DNA of 43,129 nt from Catenulispora pinistramenti. Its GTDB lineage: Bacteria > Actinomycetota > Actinomycetes > Streptomycetales > Catenulisporaceae. Positions within the stretch are counted from its first letter, which is position 1. The number at the start of each line of letters is the position of its first letter. Shown here one piece after another: positions 15,030 to 25,044 of this stretch. The position numbers and the translations under genes were made by a program. Where the stretch lies: positions 1 to 43,129 of the forward strand of contig NZ_JAAFYZ010000070.1 in NCBI RefSeq assembly GCF_018274385.1. The letters run 5' to 3'. The notes under the pieces were generated by a model. It saw nothing but the letters and a program-made list of their open reading frames with translations. It made no database searches and was not told the DNA's origin.

Positions 15030-16821
15030 GCGGGTGCTCGGGGGCGGTGCGCTTGGTGAGTCGGCGGCGCTGGCCGTGGCGCCTGCCGGCCAGGTCGGTG
15101 AGGTCGGCACGGCCGACGAGGTCGGTCAGGTCGGTGAGGTCCGTGCGGCGCCCGGCGCCGGGCCGCAGACTGCCGCCACCTCGGTGCTCAGCGGCGTCGG
15201 CGTGAGCGCGGGCACCGCGATCGGTCCGGTCGTGCGCATGACCTCCCCGGAGCCCCTCCCGCCGCCCCGGCCGGTGGCCGATGCCGCCGCCGAGCGGTCC
15301 GCAGCCGAACGTGCCGTGGCGGAGCTCGCCGCCGACCTCGCCGCCCGCGCCGAGCGCCTGTCCGGCGAGGCGAAGGAGATCCTCGAAGCCCTGGCGATGA
15401 TCGCCGAGGACCCGACGCTCGGCGACGACGTCCGGCGGCGCGTCGCCGCCGGCACCGACGCGCCGCACGCCCTCACCGAGGCCTTCGACGCCCAAGCCGA
15501 CCTGCTCCGCGAAGGCGGCGGTTACCTCGCCGAACGGGCCGCGGACCTCGAGGACCTCCGCGACCGCGCCGTGGCCGCCGTCCTGGGCCGCCCCATCCCC
15601 GGAATCCCCGACCCCGGCCATCCCTTCGTCCTGGTCGCCGCCGACCTCGCCCCGGCCGACACCGCGAACCTGAACCCCGATCAGGTCCTCGCCATCGTCA
15701 CCGAGCGCGGCGGCCCGACCAGCCACACCGCGATCCTGGCGCGCGGCCTCGGCATCCCGGCGATCGTGGCCGCCGCCGGCGCGACCGGGATCGCCGACGG
15801 CACGAACGTCGCCGTCGACGGCACCTCCGGGACCGTCACCGTCGGCGTCGAGCCCGCCGCGAACAGCGCCGACGTGCCGCACGCCCGCGCCACCCGCGCC
15901 GCCCGCACCCAGGTGGACCTCGCCGACCTCGGCCCCGGCCACACCAAAGACGGCCACCCGGTATCCCTCTATCTGAACATCGGCTCCATGAAGGACGTCC
16001 GAACCGGCGCCCAAGGCGCCGGCCTGCTGCGCACCGAGTTCCTGTTCCTCGGCCGCAAAGACTCACCTTCGCGAGCCGAGCAGCACGCGGCCTACCTCGA
16101 ACTCTTCAACGCCTTCCCCGGCGCCCGCGTCGTCATCCGCACCCTGGACGCCGGCGCCGACAAACCGCTGCCGTTCCTGGCGCTGCCCGACGAGGAGAAC
16201 CCGGCGCTCGGCGTCAGAGGCCTGCGGACCGCCCGGCTGCGTCCGGAGGTCCTGGACGACCAACTGGCCGCGATCGCCTCGGCGGCCGAGGCCGCGGCCT
16301 GCGAGGTCTGGGTCATGGCGCCGATGGTCGCCACCCCGGCCGAGGCCGCGGACTTCGCCGCCCGGGCCCGGGCCCACGGCCTTCAGCACGTCGGCGCCAT
16401 GGTCGAGATCCCGGCGGCGGCGCTGCGTGCGGCCCGGCTGCTGGAACACCTCGACTTCCTGTCCATCGGCACCAACGACCTCGGCCAGTACACGATGGCC
16501 GCCGACCGCCAGGACGGCCGGCTGCCCGATCTGCTCGACCCCTGGCAGCCGGCGCTGCTGGAGCTGATCGCGCTGGCCGCCGAGGCCGGGCGCGCGGCGG
16601 GCAAGCCGGTGGGGGTCTGCGGCGAGGCGGCGGCCGATCCGCGGCTGGCGGCGGTGCTCGTCGGGCTGGGGGTGACGTCGCTGTCGATGGCCGCCGCCGC
16701 GGTGCCCGCCGTGCACGCCGAGCTGAGCGCGCGGACGCTGCGGGAGTGTCGGGAGCTCGCGGAGCAGGCGCGCGACGCCCTCGACCCGGCCCAAGCCAGG
16801 GCCTTGGCATCGCGGTCCTGA
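15022..16821 (+). CDS. ptsI: PTS Enzyme I (phosphoenolpyruvate-protein phosphotransferase)
   Basis: A 599-residue Enzyme I, which takes phosphate from PEP and gives it to HPr in the cytoplasm. The phosphorylated histidine is H235 in GGPTSHTAILARG; the C-terminal PEP-binding barrel shows LRTEFLFLGR, SIGTNDLGQY and the catalytic cysteine in PVGVCGEAAADP. Compared with the usual length of about 555-575, there is an N-terminal extension of about 50 residues, rich in Gly, Val and Glu and built from short repeats (GEVGTADEVGQVGEV). The normal protein begins near residue 55 (LSGVGVSAGTAIGP). The ATG at 15022 is inside the HPr gene, which supports translational coupling and therefore the long form, but no in-frame ATG lies closer to the domain. 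Confidence 0.92.
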   Translation: MSERVLGGGALGESAALAVAPAGQVGEVGTADEVGQVGEVRAAPGAGPQTAATSVLSGVGVSAGTAIGPVVRMTSPEPLPPPRPVADAAAERSAAERAVAELAADLAARAERLSGEAKEILEALAMIAEDPTLGDDVRRRVAAGTDAPHALTEAFDAQADLLREGGGYLAERAADLEDLRDRAVAAVLGRPIPGIPDPGHPFVLVAADLAPADTANLNPDQVLAIVTERGGPTSHTAILARGLGIPAIVAAAGATGIADGTNVAVDGTSGTVTVGVEPAANSADVPHARATRAARTQVDLADLGPGHTKDGHPVSLYLNIGSMKDVRTGAQGAGLLRTEFLFLGRKDSPSRAEQHAAYLELFNAFPGARVVIRTLDAGADKPLPFLALPDEENPALGVRGLRTARLRPEVLDDQLAAIASAAEAAACEVWVMAPMVATPAEAADFAARARAHGLQHVGAMVEIPAAALRAARLLEHLDFLSIGTNDLGQYTMAADRQDGRLPDLLDPWQPALLELIALAAEAGRAAGKPVGVCGEAAADPRLAAVLVGLGVTSLSMAAAAVPAVHAELSARTLRECRELAEQARDALDPAQARALASRS

Positions 16822-16875
16822 TCTGATCCGGCTCCGGCTGTTCGCGCTGGTTCTGTCCGCCGGGAGGACCCGTTC

Positions 16876-16902
16876 GGGTGCAGGAAGGTTACAAAAGCAC
16901 CC
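16876..16902. terminator. Possible hairpin between ptsI and the permease gene
   Basis: GGGTGC (16876-16881) pairs with GCACCC (16897-16902) around a 15-base A-rich loop and is followed by TTTC. It could end the PTS transcript or form part of the permease leader. The stem is only 6 bp, so confidence is low. Confidence 0.3.
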
Positions 16903-16923
16903 TTTCGGCTCAAACCCTCCACT

Positions 16924-18567
16924 ATGGCGGTACTAGACGCGACACCCGGGGCCCCCGACTCGCACTCCACCAACCTGCGCCGCGAAGTCGGCCTGATCGG
17001 CCTGCTGTGGGCCTCCGAGGGCTCGATCATCGGCTCGGGCTGGCTCTACAGCGCGCAGAAGGCGTTGGTCGCCGCCGGTCCCGCGGCCCTGATCAGCTGG
17101 GGCATCGCGGCGGTGGCGATCATCGCGCTGGCGTTCGTGCACGCCGAACTCGGCGGCATGTTCCCGGTCGCCGGCGGCACCGCGCGCTACCCGCACTACG
17201 CCTTCGGCGGCGCGGCCGGCGCCTCGTTCGGCTGGTTCACCTGGCTGCAGGCGGTGACCGTGCCGCCGATCGAGGTCCAGGCGATGATCGGCTACGCCCA
17301 GCACTACACCTGGGCCGACAGCTGGCAGCACAAGGACGGCACGCTCACCGGCTACGGCGAGCTGGTCGCGATCCTGCTGATGGCGGTGTTCACCGCCGTG
17401 AACTTCCTCGGGATCCAGAAGCTGGCGGCCGTCAACAACGCCGCGACCTGGTGGAAGATCGGCGTGCCGCTGTTCACGATCTTCGTGCTGGCGTTCACGA
17501 ACTTCCACGGCTCGAACTTCACCGCCGAATCCGGCGGCGGCTTCATGCCCTTCGGCGCCCACGGCATCATGTCCGCGGTGTCGACCTCCGGCATCATCTT
17601 CGCCCTGCTCGGCTTCGAGCAGGCGATCCAGCTGGCCGGGGAGTCGCGCAACCCCAAGCGGGACATCCCGCGCGCGACCATCCTCTCGATCCTGATCGGC
17701 GCCGCGATCTACATCATGCTGCAGGTGGTCTACATCGCCGCGCTGCCGGCCGCGACGTTCGCCGCGGGGTGGGCGCACCTGGACTACAAGAACATCAGCG
17801 GCCCGTTCGCGGGGCTGGCGACGCTGGTCGGGCTGGCCTGGCTGGCGACCATCCTGTACATCGACGCGATCATCTCCCCCGGCGGCACGGGGCTGATCTA
17901 CACCACCTCCACCTCGCGCATCACCTACGGCCTGAGCAAGAACGGCTACATCCCGGTGCAGTACGAGTACCTCACCAAGCGGGGCGTGCCGTGGCTGGGC
18001 ATGATCACCGCGTTCGTGGCCGCGTGTATCTGCTTCCTGCCGTTCCCGAGCTGGCAGCAGCTGGTGTCGTTCATCACCTCCGCCAGCGTGCTGATGTACG
18101 CCGGGGCGCCGCTGGCCTTCGGGGTGTTCCGCGAGAAGCTGCCGGACGTCGAGCGTCCCTACCGGCTGGCCGCCGGGGCGGTGCTGGCGCCGTTCGCGTT
18201 CATCGTCGCGAACCTGATCATCCTGTGGGCCGGCTGGGACACCGACTGGCGGCTCGGGATCGCGATCGTGATCGGCTACGTGCTGCTGGCGATCTCGCGG
18301 ATCTTCCATCTGAACCCCAATCACCCGCCGCTGGAGCTGCGCTCGGCGCAGTGGCTGCTGCCGTATCTGGTGGTGATGGGGATCATCGTGCGGACCAGCG
18401 CGTTCGGGCCGATGAAGGATCCGTGGTTCACGGAGTGGACCTCGCTGGCCGCGGTGGCGGTGGTGAGCCTGGTCGTCTACTACTGGGCCAAGGCGGTGGC
18501 GCTGCCGGTGGAGCGGATCGAGGCGCACGTCGCGGGCGTCGCGGTACTCGACGCCGGCGGCCACTGA
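16924..18567 (+). CDS. APC-family amino-acid permease
   Basis: A 547-residue membrane transporter of the amino acid-polyamine-organocation superfamily, with about 12-14 hydrophobic segments. The first segment carries the substrate-binding bend (EGSIIGSGWLYSAQKAL), and the stretch GFEQAIQLAGESRNPKRDIPRA is characteristic of APC permeases. The loop around STSRITYGLSKNGYIP also fits. The start ATG has only a poor ribosome site nearby. It stands alone between the PTS locus and the TetR-type regulator; no biosynthetic or catabolic partner indicates the substrate. An aspartate, glutamate or other amino acid role is possible but not supported by anything I can see. Confidence 0.85.
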   Translation: MAVLDATPGAPDSHSTNLRREVGLIGLLWASEGSIIGSGWLYSAQKALVAAGPAALISWGIAAVAIIALAFVHAELGGMFPVAGGTARYPHYAFGGAAGASFGWFTWLQAVTVPPIEVQAMIGYAQHYTWADSWQHKDGTLTGYGELVAILLMAVFTAVNFLGIQKLAAVNNAATWWKIGVPLFTIFVLAFTNFHGSNFTAESGGGFMPFGAHGIMSAVSTSGIIFALLGFEQAIQLAGESRNPKRDIPRATILSILIGAAIYIMLQVVYIAALPAATFAAGWAHLDYKNISGPFAGLATLVGLAWLATILYIDAIISPGGTGLIYTTSTSRITYGLSKNGYIPVQYEYLTKRGVPWLGMITAFVAACICFLPFPSWQQLVSFITSASVLMYAGAPLAFGVFREKLPDVERPYRLAAGAVLAPFAFIVANLIILWAGWDTDWRLGIAIVIGYVLLAISRIFHLNPNHPPLELRSAQWLLPYLVVMGIIVRTSAFGPMKDPWFTEWTSLAAVAVVSLVVYYWAKAVALPVERIEAHVAGVAVLDAGGH

Positions 18568-18569
18568 GC

Positions 18570-18592
18570 GCCACGGGTCGCTCCGCCGTGGC
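18570..18592. terminator. Possible terminator after the APC permease
   Basis: GCCACGG (18570-18576) pairs perfectly with CCGTGGC (18586-18592) around a 9-base loop, beginning 2 bases after the permease stop codon. No U-run follows. Confidence 0.4.
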
Positions 18593-18649
18593 TCGGCGCT
18601 CGCTCACTCGGCCTTGTCAGCAGGGCCGACGTCGGATCAAGCTGTCGGC

Positions 18650-20284
18650 ATGACGACCCGGAGTGGGACTGGGACCCCGAACCCGCGGGCCGGCGCGCCG
18701 CGAACCGGCGCCGCGCGCCCTGGTGCTGCGCGTTCCGGGCCCGCGCGCTCCGGCGCCGCCCGCCGCGAGCAGCTGACGGCTATCGCCGCCGCCCTGTTCG
18801 CCCGCGACGGCTACCACAACGTGACTGTCGGCGACATCGCCGCGGCCGCCGGCCTGTCGGGCCCGGCGATCTACCGCCACTTCCCGGGCAAGCAAGCGAT
18901 CCTGGCCGAGGTGGTGCGCGCGGGCTTCGACGAAATGGACCGCGTGGTCGCCGCCGACCTGGCCGGCACCACGGACCCGGCCCAACGGCTGCGGATGACC
19001 TACCGCGACCTGGCGTCCTTCGTGATCCGCCACCCGGAGTTCGGCGTGATGTGGCGCCGCGAATACCGCCACCTGACCCCCCACGACGCCGCCGAACTGG
19101 CCCAGCGCATGGCCCGAGCCTGCGAAGCGGCGGTCGCCGAGCTGCGCCTCCTGCGCCCGCAGCTGGAAGCGGCGGACGCCGAGTCGATGGCGTGGGCGGC
19201 ACTGAGCGTCCTGGGCAGCATCTCGGACCATCGGGTACGACTCCCACGCGCGGCCTTCGAGGAACTGCTGGCCGGAATCGCGATGGATGTGGTGGGGACC
19301 GAGCTCGGGGCCGGAGCGACAGATAACTGGCCCCACGAGCCGATCGGTGAGGACAGGAAGGAACGGATCCTCGCAGCCGCCGCACGGCTTTTCCGGGACC
19401 GCGGGTACCACGAGGTCACGCTGGACGAGATCGGCGCGGCGGCGGGGATCGCGGGGCCGAGCGTTTACAGCCACTTCGCGGGCAAGGCGGAGCTGCTGCG
19501 GACGATTACGGAGCGGATCGGGGAGCGGCTGCGGCGGGATGTCGCGGAGAGTGGGGCTGCGGAGGCTGCGGCTGCGGCGAGTGCGGCTGCGGCGAGTGCG
19601 GGCGGCTCAGGCGGTTCGGGTGCCAAGCATCTTGCTGGGAACGAAGCGGCTGCCGATGGTGGGCATCTTGCTGGTGATCGCCGCGCTGTGGGTGATGTGG
19701 CAGCTGGCGCGCGGGCTGGTGGAGCTGAGGGCTTTGCTGAGGGCGAAGCCGCAGCCGGTGGTGGGCGCGGTTCGGATGGTGCCAATGCCGAGCATCTTGC
19801 TGGTGATCGCCGGGTTGTGAGCGATGCGGTAGCCGACCCGCGGGCTGTCGGAGTCGAGCGCCTTGCCGCTGGTGATGCTGCCGCCGAGGCGAGCGTGCCC
19901 ATCTCACTCAGTTCGCAGTCCGCCGCCCTCGCCACCCTCACCGACCTGGCCACCCGTTACGTCACCACCGTCCTTACCTCCCGGGACCTTGTCGCCGCCT
20001 ACTTCACCGAAGGCCACAACCTTCCCGATCGCGATCGCGCCGAGACCCGCCGGTTCCAGCGCGCCTATACCGAGCACTGGGCCGCGCTGCTGACCTTGGT
20101 GCGGCCGGGTGCGTCGGCCGAGGAGGTGCGGATCCGGGTGCTGGCGGCCTTCGCCGTCGTCAATGACGCGGTGCGGACTCGGCGGCTGCTTGAGCGGCCG
20201 GGAGTGGCCGGGCGGTTGCGGGCGTTGATGCTGGCGGTGCTCTTGACACCGGGCTCGCCGTCGCGCGATGTTAATCGCCGTTAG
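18650..20284 (+). CDS. Double TetR-type regulator with repeat-rich insert, probable fatty-acid regulator
   Basis: A 544-residue protein with two complete TetR units in one chain. The first DNA-binding domain is at residues about 38-85 (FARDGYHNVTVGDIAAAAG, AIYRHFPGK), followed by a ligand-type helical domain to about 218. The second is at about 235-283 (FRDRGYHEVTLDEIGAAAG, SVYSHFAGK), and its ligand domain resumes near 420. Residues 300-420 are an Ala/Gly-rich insert with two copies of HLAGDRR; the frame is open throughout. A Pro/Ala/Arg-rich tail precedes the first domain. I start at the ATG at 18650; a TTG at 18614 is in frame but less likely. The gene precedes the acyl-CoA dehydrogenase by 33 bases, so it probably controls that beta-oxidation operon, in the manner of other TetR regulators that sense acyl-CoA. 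That role is inferred. Confidence 0.82.
   Translation: MTTRSGTGTPNPRAGAPRTGAARPGAARSGPARSGAARREQLTAIAAALFARDGYHNVTVGDIAAAAGLSGPAIYRHFPGKQAILAEVVRAGFDEMDRVVAADLAGTTDPAQRLRMTYRDLASFVIRHPEFGVMWRREYRHLTPHDAAELAQRMARACEAAVAELRLLRPQLEAADAESMAWAALSVLGSISDHRVRLPRAAFEELLAGIAMDVVGTELGAGATDNWPHEPIGEDRKERILAAAARLFRDRGYHEVTLDEIGAAAGIAGPSVYSHFAGKAELLRTITERIGERLRRDVAESGAAEAAAAASAAAASAGGSGGSGAKHLAGNEAAADGGHLAGDRRAVGDVAAGARAGGAEGFAEGEAAAGGGRGSDGANAEHLAGDRRVVSDAVADPRAVGVERLAAGDAAAEASVPISLSSQSAALATLTDLATRYVTTVLTSRDLVAAYFTEGHNLPDRDRAETRRFQRAYTEHWAALLTLVRPGASAEEVRIRVLAAFAVVNDAVRTRRLLERPGVAGRLRALMLAVLLTPGSPSRDVNRR
19547..19909. repeat. In-frame repeat expansion within the double TetR gene
   Basis: The segment contains imperfect DNA repeats, clearest as GCATCTTGCTGGTGATCGCCG near 19664 and again near 19793, plus a shorter copy near 19627, separated by GCG/GGC-rich simple sequence. 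It encodes residues 300-420, which correspond to no part of a normal TetR domain. Other frames across it are also open, as expected for simple GC-rich repeats. Confidence 0.6.
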
Positions 20285-20317
20285 GCTGTGGGCCTCGGCG
20301 GATGCAGGGAGTCGTAG

Positions 20318-21508
<1,191 letters not shown>

Positions 21509-21540
21509 CGGACGCGGGATAAAGAGAGAAAGGAACAGCG

Positions 21541-22761
21541 ATGTCGAACGCGTACATCTACGACGCGATCCGGACACCGCGCGGCCGGGGCAAGCAGAAC
21601 GGCTCGCTGCACACCGTGAAGCCCATCTCGCTGATGGTGGGCCTGATGGAGGAGACGCAGGCCCGGCACCCGAACCTGGACCCGGCGCTGATCGAGGACG
21701 TCATCCTCGGCGTGGTGTCCCCGATCGGTGAGCAGGGCTCGGACATAGCCAAGGTCGCGGCGTTGCGCGCCGGGCTCCCGGACACGACCGCCGGTGTGCA
21801 GCTCAACCGGTTCTGCGCCTCGGGCCTGGAGGCGGTGAACACCGCCGCGCAGAAGGTCGCCTCGGGCCTGGGCGAGGACCTGATCCTGGCCGGCGGCGTG
21901 GAGTCGATGTCCCGGGTGCCGATGGCCTCCGACGGCGGCGCCTGGTTCGAGGATCCGGAGACCGCCTACGACATCTCCTTCATCCCGCAGGGCATCGGCG
22001 CCGACCTGATCGCCACCATCGAGGGCTTCTCCCGCACCGAGGTCGACGAGTTCGCGGTCCGGTCCCAGGAGCTGGCCGGCGCGGCGCGCGCCGCCGGCCA
22101 TTTCAAGCGTTCGGTGGTCCCGGTCCGGGATCGCAATGGTCTGACGATCCTGGCCGAGGACGAGTTCATCCGCCCCGGCACCACCGTGGACACGCTGGCC
22201 GGGCTCAAGCCGTCGTTCGCGGCGATCGGCGACCTCGGCGGGTTCGACGCGGTGGCGCTGCAGAAGTACCACTGGGTGGAGAAGATCGACCACGTCCACC
22301 ACGCCGGGAACTCCTCGGGCATCGTTGACGGCGCCGCGCTGGTGTTGGTCGGCAACGAGCAGGCCGGGCAGGCCGCGGGTCTTACGCCGCGGGCCCGCGT
22401 CCTGGCGACCGCCGTTTCCGGTGCCGATTCGACGATCATGCTGACCGGCCCGGCGCCGGCGTCGAAGAAGGCGCTGGCCAAGGCCGGGCTGGAGATCGAG
22501 GACATCGACCTGGTCGAGATCAACGAGGCGTTCGCCGCCGTGGTGCTGCGGTTCGTGCGGGAGATGGGCGAGGGTCTGCCGTTGGAGAAGGTCAACGTCA
22601 ACGGCGGCGCGATCGCCATGGGCCACCCGCTGGGCGCCACCGGCGCGATGCTGATCGGCACGATCGTGGACGAGCTGGAACGCAGGGACCTGCGACGCGG
22701 TCTGGTCACGTTGTGCGTGGGCGGCGGTATGGGCATTGCCACCATTGTCGAGCGGGTCTGA
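21541..22761 (+). CDS. fadA: Acetyl-CoA C-acyltransferase (thiolase)
   Basis: A 406-residue thiolase that cleaves 3-ketoacyl-CoA to acetyl-CoA and a shortened acyl-CoA. The acyl-accepting cysteine is C92 (NRFCASGLE), the histidine is H362 ([11 protein letters not shown]), and the second cysteine is C392 (LCVGGGMG). A GAGAAAGGA ribosome site precedes the ATG. It lies 32 bases after the dehydrogenase and 14 bases before the FadB-type gene, so the three enzymes form a complete beta-oxidation cycle. Start and length are normal for the family. Degradative rather than biosynthetic function is inferred from this context. Confidence 0.93.
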   Translation: MSNAYIYDAIRTPRGRGKQNGSLHTVKPISLMVGLMEETQARHPNLDPALIEDVILGVVSPIGEQGSDIAKVAALRAGLPDTTAGVQLNRFCASGLEAVNTAAQKVASGLGEDLILAGGVESMSRVPMASDGGAWFEDPETAYDISFIPQGIGADLIATIEGFSRTEVDEFAVRSQELAGAARAAGHFKRSVVPVRDRNGLTILAEDEFIRPGTTVDTLAGLKPSFAAIGDLGGFDAVALQKYHWVEKIDHVHHAGNSSGIVDGAALVLVGNEQAGQAAGLTPRARVLATAVSGADSTIMLTGPAPASKKALAKAGLEIEDIDLVEINEAFAAVVLRFVREMGEGLPLEKVNVNGGAIAMGHPLGATGAMLIGTIVDELERRDLRRGLVTLCVGGGMGIATIVERV

Positions 22762-22775
22762 GGGCGGGTGCGAGG

Positions 22776-24929
22776 ATGAGCGAGCAGAACCACATCGGTT
22801 GGGATCGGGACGCCGACGGCGTGGTCACGTTGACCATGGACGCGCCCGGCCAGTCCGCCAACACCATGAACCGGGCCTTCATCGAGGCCCTGGGACCGGT
22901 CCTGGACCGGCTGGAGGCCGAGAAGGACGAGATCGCCGGGGTTGTCGTGACCTCGGCCAAGAAGACCTTCTTCGCCGGCGGCGATCTCAATGAGCTGATC
23001 CAGGCCCGGCCCGAGGACGCCGCCGACGTCATGGCGCGCAACCTGCAGATCAAGGCCCTGCTTCGGCGGCTGGAGACCTTCGGCAGGCCGGTCGCCGCCG
23101 CGATCAACGGCGCGGCGCTCGGCGGCGGCCTGGAGATCGCGCTGTCGACCCACCACCGGGTGGCGCTGGACGTCAAGGGCACGGAGATCGGCTTCCCGGA
23201 GGTCACCCTCGGGCTGCTGCCGGGCGCCGGCGGCGTCGTGCGTTCGGTGCGGTTGTTGGGGATCACCGACGCCCTTCTCAAGGTCCTGCTTCAGGGCCAG
23301 CGCTACAAGCCGGCCGCGGCACTGGAAATAGGACTCGTCCACGAAGTCGTTGCCACGCCTACGGAACTGCTGGCCGCCGCCAAGGCCTGGGTGCTGGCCA
23401 ACCCGGAGGCCAAGCAGCCCTGGGACGTGCCCGGCTACCGGATCCCCGGCGGCGACCCGAAGAACCCGAAGTTCGCCGCGAACCTGCCGGCGTTCCCGGC
23501 GAACCTGCGCAAGCAGCTCAAGGGCGCGGACTACCCGGCGCCGCGGAACATCCTGGCCGCCGCTGTCGAGGGCGCGCGCCTGGACTTCGACAACGCGATG
23601 ACCGTCGAGGCCCGCTACTTCGTCGAGCTGGTCACCGGCCAGGTGGCGAAGAACATGACGCAGGCGTTCTTCTTCGACATGCAGAAGGTGACCAACGGCG
23701 CTTCGCGTCCGGCCGGCTACGAGCCCTGGACGGCCACGAAGGTCGCGGTCCTGGGCGCGGGCATGATGGGCGCCGGGATCGCCTACGTCTGTGCGCGCGG
23801 CGGGATCGAGGTCGTGCTGAAGGACGTCAGCGTCGAGGCGGCCCAGAAGGGCAAGGCGTACTCGGCCGAGCTGCTGGACAAGGCGGTGGCGCGCGGCAAG
23901 ATGACCCGCGAGGCCGCCGACTCGGTGCTGGCGCGGATCCACCCGACCGCCGACGCCGCCGATACGGCCGGCGCCGACCTGGTCATCGAGGCCGTCTTCG
24001 AGTCGCCGGAGTTGAAGGCGAAGGTGTTCGGCGAGATCCAGGACGTCATCGCCCCGGACGCGCTGCTCGGCTCCAACACCTCCACGCTGCCGATCACCGG
24101 CCTGGCCCGCGCGGTCAAGCGGCCCGCGGACTTCATCGGCCTGCACTTCTTCTCCCCGGTGGACAAGATGCCGCTGCTGGAGATCATCGTCGGCGAGCAG
24201 ACCTCGGACGCCGCCATCGCCAAGGCCTTCGATCTGGCCAAGCAGATCAAGAAGACGCCGATCATCGTCAACGACAGCCGCGGCTTCTTCACCTCCCGGG
24301 TCATCGGCCGCTTCCTGGACGAGGCGATGGCCATGCTCGACGAGGGCCTGCGCCCGAACTCCATCGAGCAGGCCGGGTCCCAGGCCGGCTACCCGGCGCC
24401 GCCGCTGCAGCTGATGGACGAGCTGACGCTGACCCTGCCGCAGAAGATCCGTAACGAGGCGCGCGCCGCGGCCGGCCCGGACTGGGTCGAGCACGGCTCG
24501 GGGATCGTCCTCAACCGCATGATCGATGAGTACGGCCGGGGCGGGCGTTCGGCGGGGGCTGGCTTCTACGAGTACGTGGACGGCAAGCGCGCCGGGCTGT
24601 GGCCGGGCCTGCGGGAGGCGTTCCCGCCGCACGTCGGGATCCCGTTCCAGGACATGCAGGAGCGGATGCTGTTCGCCGAGGCACTGGACAGCGTTCGCTG
24701 CCTCGATGAGGGCGTGCTGCGGTCGGTGGCGGAGGCGAATGTCGGGTCGATTCTCGGGATCGGGTTCCCGGCTTGGACCGGTGGGGTGATCCAGTACATC
24801 AATGGTTACGAGGGCGGTGTCACTGGGTTTGTGGCGCGGGCTAAGGAACTGCACGGGAAGTATGGGGAGCGGTTTGCGGTGCCGCAGTCGCTGGTGGAGA
24901 AGGCTGAGCGGGGGGAGCGGGTCGAGTAG
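22776..24929 (+). CDS. fadB: Bifunctional enoyl-CoA hydratase / 3-hydroxyacyl-CoA dehydrogenase
   Basis: A 717-residue FadB/FadJ-type protein. The hydratase domain (residues 1-190) has the oxyanion loop NGAALGGGLEIAL and the two catalytic glutamates E120 and E142. The dehydrogenase domain follows, with the NAD fold VLGAGMMGAGIAYV near residue 330 and the catalytic His in GLHFFSPVDKMPLLEII, and a C-terminal helical dimer domain. It performs the second and third steps of beta-oxidation and would associate with the thiolase encoded just upstream. I use the ATG at 22776, 14 bases after the thiolase stop, with GCGAGG ahead; the frame is open further upstream but overlaps the thiolase. Confidence 0.93.
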   Translation: MSEQNHIGWDRDADGVVTLTMDAPGQSANTMNRAFIEALGPVLDRLEAEKDEIAGVVVTSAKKTFFAGGDLNELIQARPEDAADVMARNLQIKALLRRLETFGRPVAAAINGAALGGGLEIALSTHHRVALDVKGTEIGFPEVTLGLLPGAGGVVRSVRLLGITDALLKVLLQGQRYKPAAALEIGLVHEVVATPTELLAAAKAWVLANPEAKQPWDVPGYRIPGGDPKNPKFAANLPAFPANLRKQLKGADYPAPRNILAAAVEGARLDFDNAMTVEARYFVELVTGQVAKNMTQAFFFDMQKVTNGASRPAGYEPWTATKVAVLGAGMMGAGIAYVCARGGIEVVLKDVSVEAAQKGKAYSAELLDKAVARGKMTREAADSVLARIHPTADAADTAGADLVIEAVFESPELKAKVFGEIQDVIAPDALLGSNTSTLPITGLARAVKRPADFIGLHFFSPVDKMPLLEIIVGEQTSDAAIAKAFDLAKQIKKTPIIVNDSRGFFTSRVIGRFLDEAMAMLDEGLRPNSIEQAGSQAGYPAPPLQLMDELTLTLPQKIRNEARAAAGPDWVEHGSGIVLNRMIDEYGRGGRSAGAGFYEYVDGKRAGLWPGLREAFPPHVGIPFQDMQERMLFAEALDSVRCLDEGVLRSVAEANVGSILGIGFPAWTGGVIQYINGYEGGVTGFVARAKELHGKYGERFAVPQSLVEKAERGERVE

Positions 24930-24956
24930 GGGTGGCGTAGAGCTCTTCTAGTGGTG

Positions 24957-24992
24957 ACAGGCCGCCTAAAGCTTTCGTGAAGGGCGGCCTGT
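24957..24992. terminator. Terminator of the beta-oxidation operon
   Basis: ACAGGCCGCC (24957-24966) pairs perfectly with GGCGGCCTGT (24983-24992) across a 16-base loop that itself holds the palindrome AAAGCTTT. It lies 27 bases after the fadB stop codon. Confidence 0.7.
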
Positions 24993-25044
24993 TGCCGATC
25001 CCCCTGCTATGAGGTGTGGGTTGCCGCCCATTAGCATGATTGGC

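Noticed and set aside
18650-20284. Two TetR genes joined by a sequencing error or lost stop codon
   Set aside because: The frame is continuous through both domains and the insert, with coding-like composition between the domains and no ribosome site or start codon well placed before the second HTH.
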